From positions 1-64,000 of the forward strand of contig CANLBM010000005.1 in the NCBI GenBank assembly GCA_947488845.1: a stretch of DNA of 64,000 bases. Reading direction: 5' to 3'. Each line of letters opens with the position of its first letter. Position 1 is the first letter of the stretch. This DNA is from an uncultured Sphingomonadaceae bacterium. Lineage in GTDB: Bacteria; Pseudomonadota; Alphaproteobacteria; Sphingomonadales; Sphingomonadaceae. This document shows positions 62,826-64,000 of the stretch, piece by piece. A program made the position numbers and the translations under genes. The notes below the pieces were generated by a model that did not search any database, had not been told where the DNA came from, and saw nothing but the letters and a program-made list of their open reading frames with translations.

Positions 62826-64000
62826 CTATTTCTTCATGATCTGCAAGGTAGCGGCGGTCATCGCTTCGGCACCGGTACTGATCACCTTTTCCGCATCGGG
62901 TGCCCAGAAGGAACTGTGCAGCGAAGGCAGTTTTGTACCTTCTGCCTGCGAAGCCTGATATTCCGCCATTGGCACACCACCGACCCAGAAGATCATGCTT
63001 TTGATATTTTTGTCGGCGCGGCCATAGCGGCCAAAATCCTCACCGCCCATGACCGGTTTGGATTGCACAACCCGGTCCTTGCCGAAACGGGCTTCGAAAA
63101 TCCTGGCCATTTCGACAGAAAATTCAGGGCTGTTATAGGTTGCCGGTGTGAATTCTGCTTCGCGCAATGTCACAACCGGCATCCGGTCCTCCGGCACGCC
63201 GGCGGCAATCGCCTCGCCCCGCGCAATTCTCTTGATCCCGTCGAGCAACTGGGCCCGCGTATCATCCCCATAGCTGCGCACGGTGAGCAGCAAAAGCGCA
63301 TCGTCCGAAATGACATTATGTTTGGATCCGGCCTGAAAACTGCCGACCGTTACCACCGCGGGCTCCTGCGGATCCAGCTCACGGCTGACAAGAGTTTGCA
63401 GGGATCCGACGATGCGGCTGGCCAGAACGACCGGGTCCTTGGTCGTATGCGGATAGGCGCCATGGCCGCCGACGCCCTTCACCTGGATATCGACACTGTC
63501 GACATTGGCCAGGGCAAAGCCGGGCGCATAGCCGATATAACCCGCTGGCACACCAGCTGCATCATGAAAGGCCAGCGCGTAATCGGGCTTCGGGAAGCGG
63601 GTAAAAAGTCCGTCCTCCAGCATCGCGAGAGCGCCCTCGCCCGTTTCTTCGGCCGGCTGCAGGATCATGACCAGCGTCCCGGCCCATTCCGCCTTGCGTG
63701 CTACCAGCTGCCGCGCCGTCGCTACCCACCCCGTCATATGCGTGTCATGGCCGCAAGCGTGCATGACGAACGTGTCGTTGCCCTGACGCGTTTTTGCCTG
63801 CACCCGTGAGGCAAAAGCCAGGCCGGTTTTCTCCTCGAGCGGCAAGCCGTCCATGTCGGCACGAAGCAGCACGGTTGGTCCCTCGCCATTTTCCATGACC
63901 GCAACCACGCCGGTGCCGCCGACTTTTTCGGTGACATTGAACCCGAGCCGCCGCGCCTCGGCAGCAAGTTTGGCGGCCGTGCGGACTTCTTCGCCGCTCA
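62826..64000 (-). CDS. M20 amidohydrolase (hippurate/amino-acid hydrolase type), 5' end beyond window
   Basis: Metal-dependent amidohydrolase; the visible 390 residues run from the window edge (GEEVRTAAKLAAEARRLGFNV, with the frame open to 64000) to the stop at 62826. Metal ligands: VMHACGHDTHMTGW, then PAEETGEG, and FGRYGRADKN near the C-terminus, with VGGHGAYPHTTKDP in the dimerisation domain. This fits the N-acyl amino-acid hydrolase/hippuricase subgroup. An upstream ATG at 63908 is internal, since the frame and the family similarity continue beyond it. The signal peptide, if any, lies outside the window. Confidence 0.9.
   Translation of the reverse strand, partial: SGEEVRTAAKLAAEARRLGFNVTEKVGGTGVVAVMENGEGPTVLLRADMDGLPLEEKTGLAFASRVQAKTRQGNDTFVMHACGHDTHMTGWVATARQLVARKAEWAGTLVMILQPAEETGEGALAMLEDGLFTRFPKPDYALAFHDAAGVPAGYIGYAPGFALANVDSVDIQVKGVGGHGAYPHTTKDPVVLASRIVGSLQTLVSRELDPQEPAVVTVGSFQAGSKHNVISDDALLLLTVRSYGDDTRAQLLDGIKRIARGEAIAAGVPEDRMPVVTLREAEFTPATYNSPEFSVEMARIFEARFGKDRVVQSKPVMGGEDFGRYGRADKNIKSMIFWVGGVPMAEYQASQAEGTKLPSLHSSFWAPDAEKVISTGAEAMTAATLQIMKK

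Overview
The window looks like a chromosomal segment from an alphaproteobacterium of the order Sphingomonadales (Sphingorhabdus, Parasphingorhabdus or Sphingopyxis-like). The evidence is CtrA with a phospho-acceptor D51, the cell-cycle methyltransferase CcrM beside a folP with the long sphingomonad-type N-terminus, UrcA, DUF2849, DUF934 and UPF0262 family proteins, and an XrtA/PEP-CTERM regulatory operon. GC content is roughly 55-60% by eye. There is no rRNA, CRISPR array, intact phage or insertion sequence. One tRNA gene, tRNA-Leu(CAA), lies near the left edge.

Layout. Bases 1-1012 are an AT-richer stretch without intact genes. It ends in the C-terminal remnant of a serine recombinase that runs into the 3' end of tRNA-Leu(CAA), so it is probably a decayed integrative element. 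1.1-13.3 kb holds housekeeping and metabolic genes: prepilin peptidase, thiolase, SH3 protein, 2-hydroxyacid dehydrogenase, AmtB, GNAT, a nitronate monooxygenase-like enzyme, GT4 glycosyltransferase, alpha/beta hydrolase, SelO and an AstD-like aldehyde dehydrogenase. 13.4-17.3 kb is an assimilatory sulfate-reduction operon (siroheme methyltransferase, DUF2849, CysI, DUF934, CysH) with overlapping or nearly touching genes. 17.3-25.7 kb carries dnaB, UPF0262, a GH25-like protein that seems to lack its catalytic acids, dcd, a saccharopine dehydrogenase-like reductase, a phosphatase, ctrA, arfB and msrC. 25.8-32.6 kb has a repeat-rich secreted glycine-zipper protein, bpt, a tiny membrane protein, an amidohydrolase/dehydrogenase pair and threonine ammonia-lyase.

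32.6-36.0 kb is accessory in character: a nested inverted repeat, UrcA, an AT-rich spacer and a winged-helix/TolB-like/TPR protein. 36.1-43 kb contains ccrM-folP, a fatty-acid desaturase and a tightly overlapping glmM-DUF1272-membrane protein-thiD-rnhB chain. 43-50.8 kb covers a DAACS transporter with an aldo/keto reductase, two amidohydrolases with a POT peptide transporter, a nitroreductase and a GntR regulator. 50.8-57.6 kb is the PrsT-like/PrsR/PrsK/glycosyltransferase operon of the XrtA exosortase system, without the exosortase itself. 57.8-64 kb holds a RamB/ScfR-type regulator with a perfect palindromic operator candidate, a rubrerythrin/Fe-S oxidoreductase/DUF3501 operon behind a Fur-like box, and the 3' part of an M20 amidohydrolase cut by the window edge.

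The most interesting signals are regulatory. Dense clusters of GANTC (the CcrM methylation site) lie upstream of both ctrA (seven in 112 bases) and ccrM (five in 162 bases), and a perfect palindrome with two abutting GANTC sites lies just upstream of dnaB. This suggests methylation-coupled control of master regulator, methyltransferase and replicative helicase within one segment. The best candidate for a poorly described system is the rubrerythrin-Fe-S protein-DUF3501 operon with its iron-box-like palindrome.
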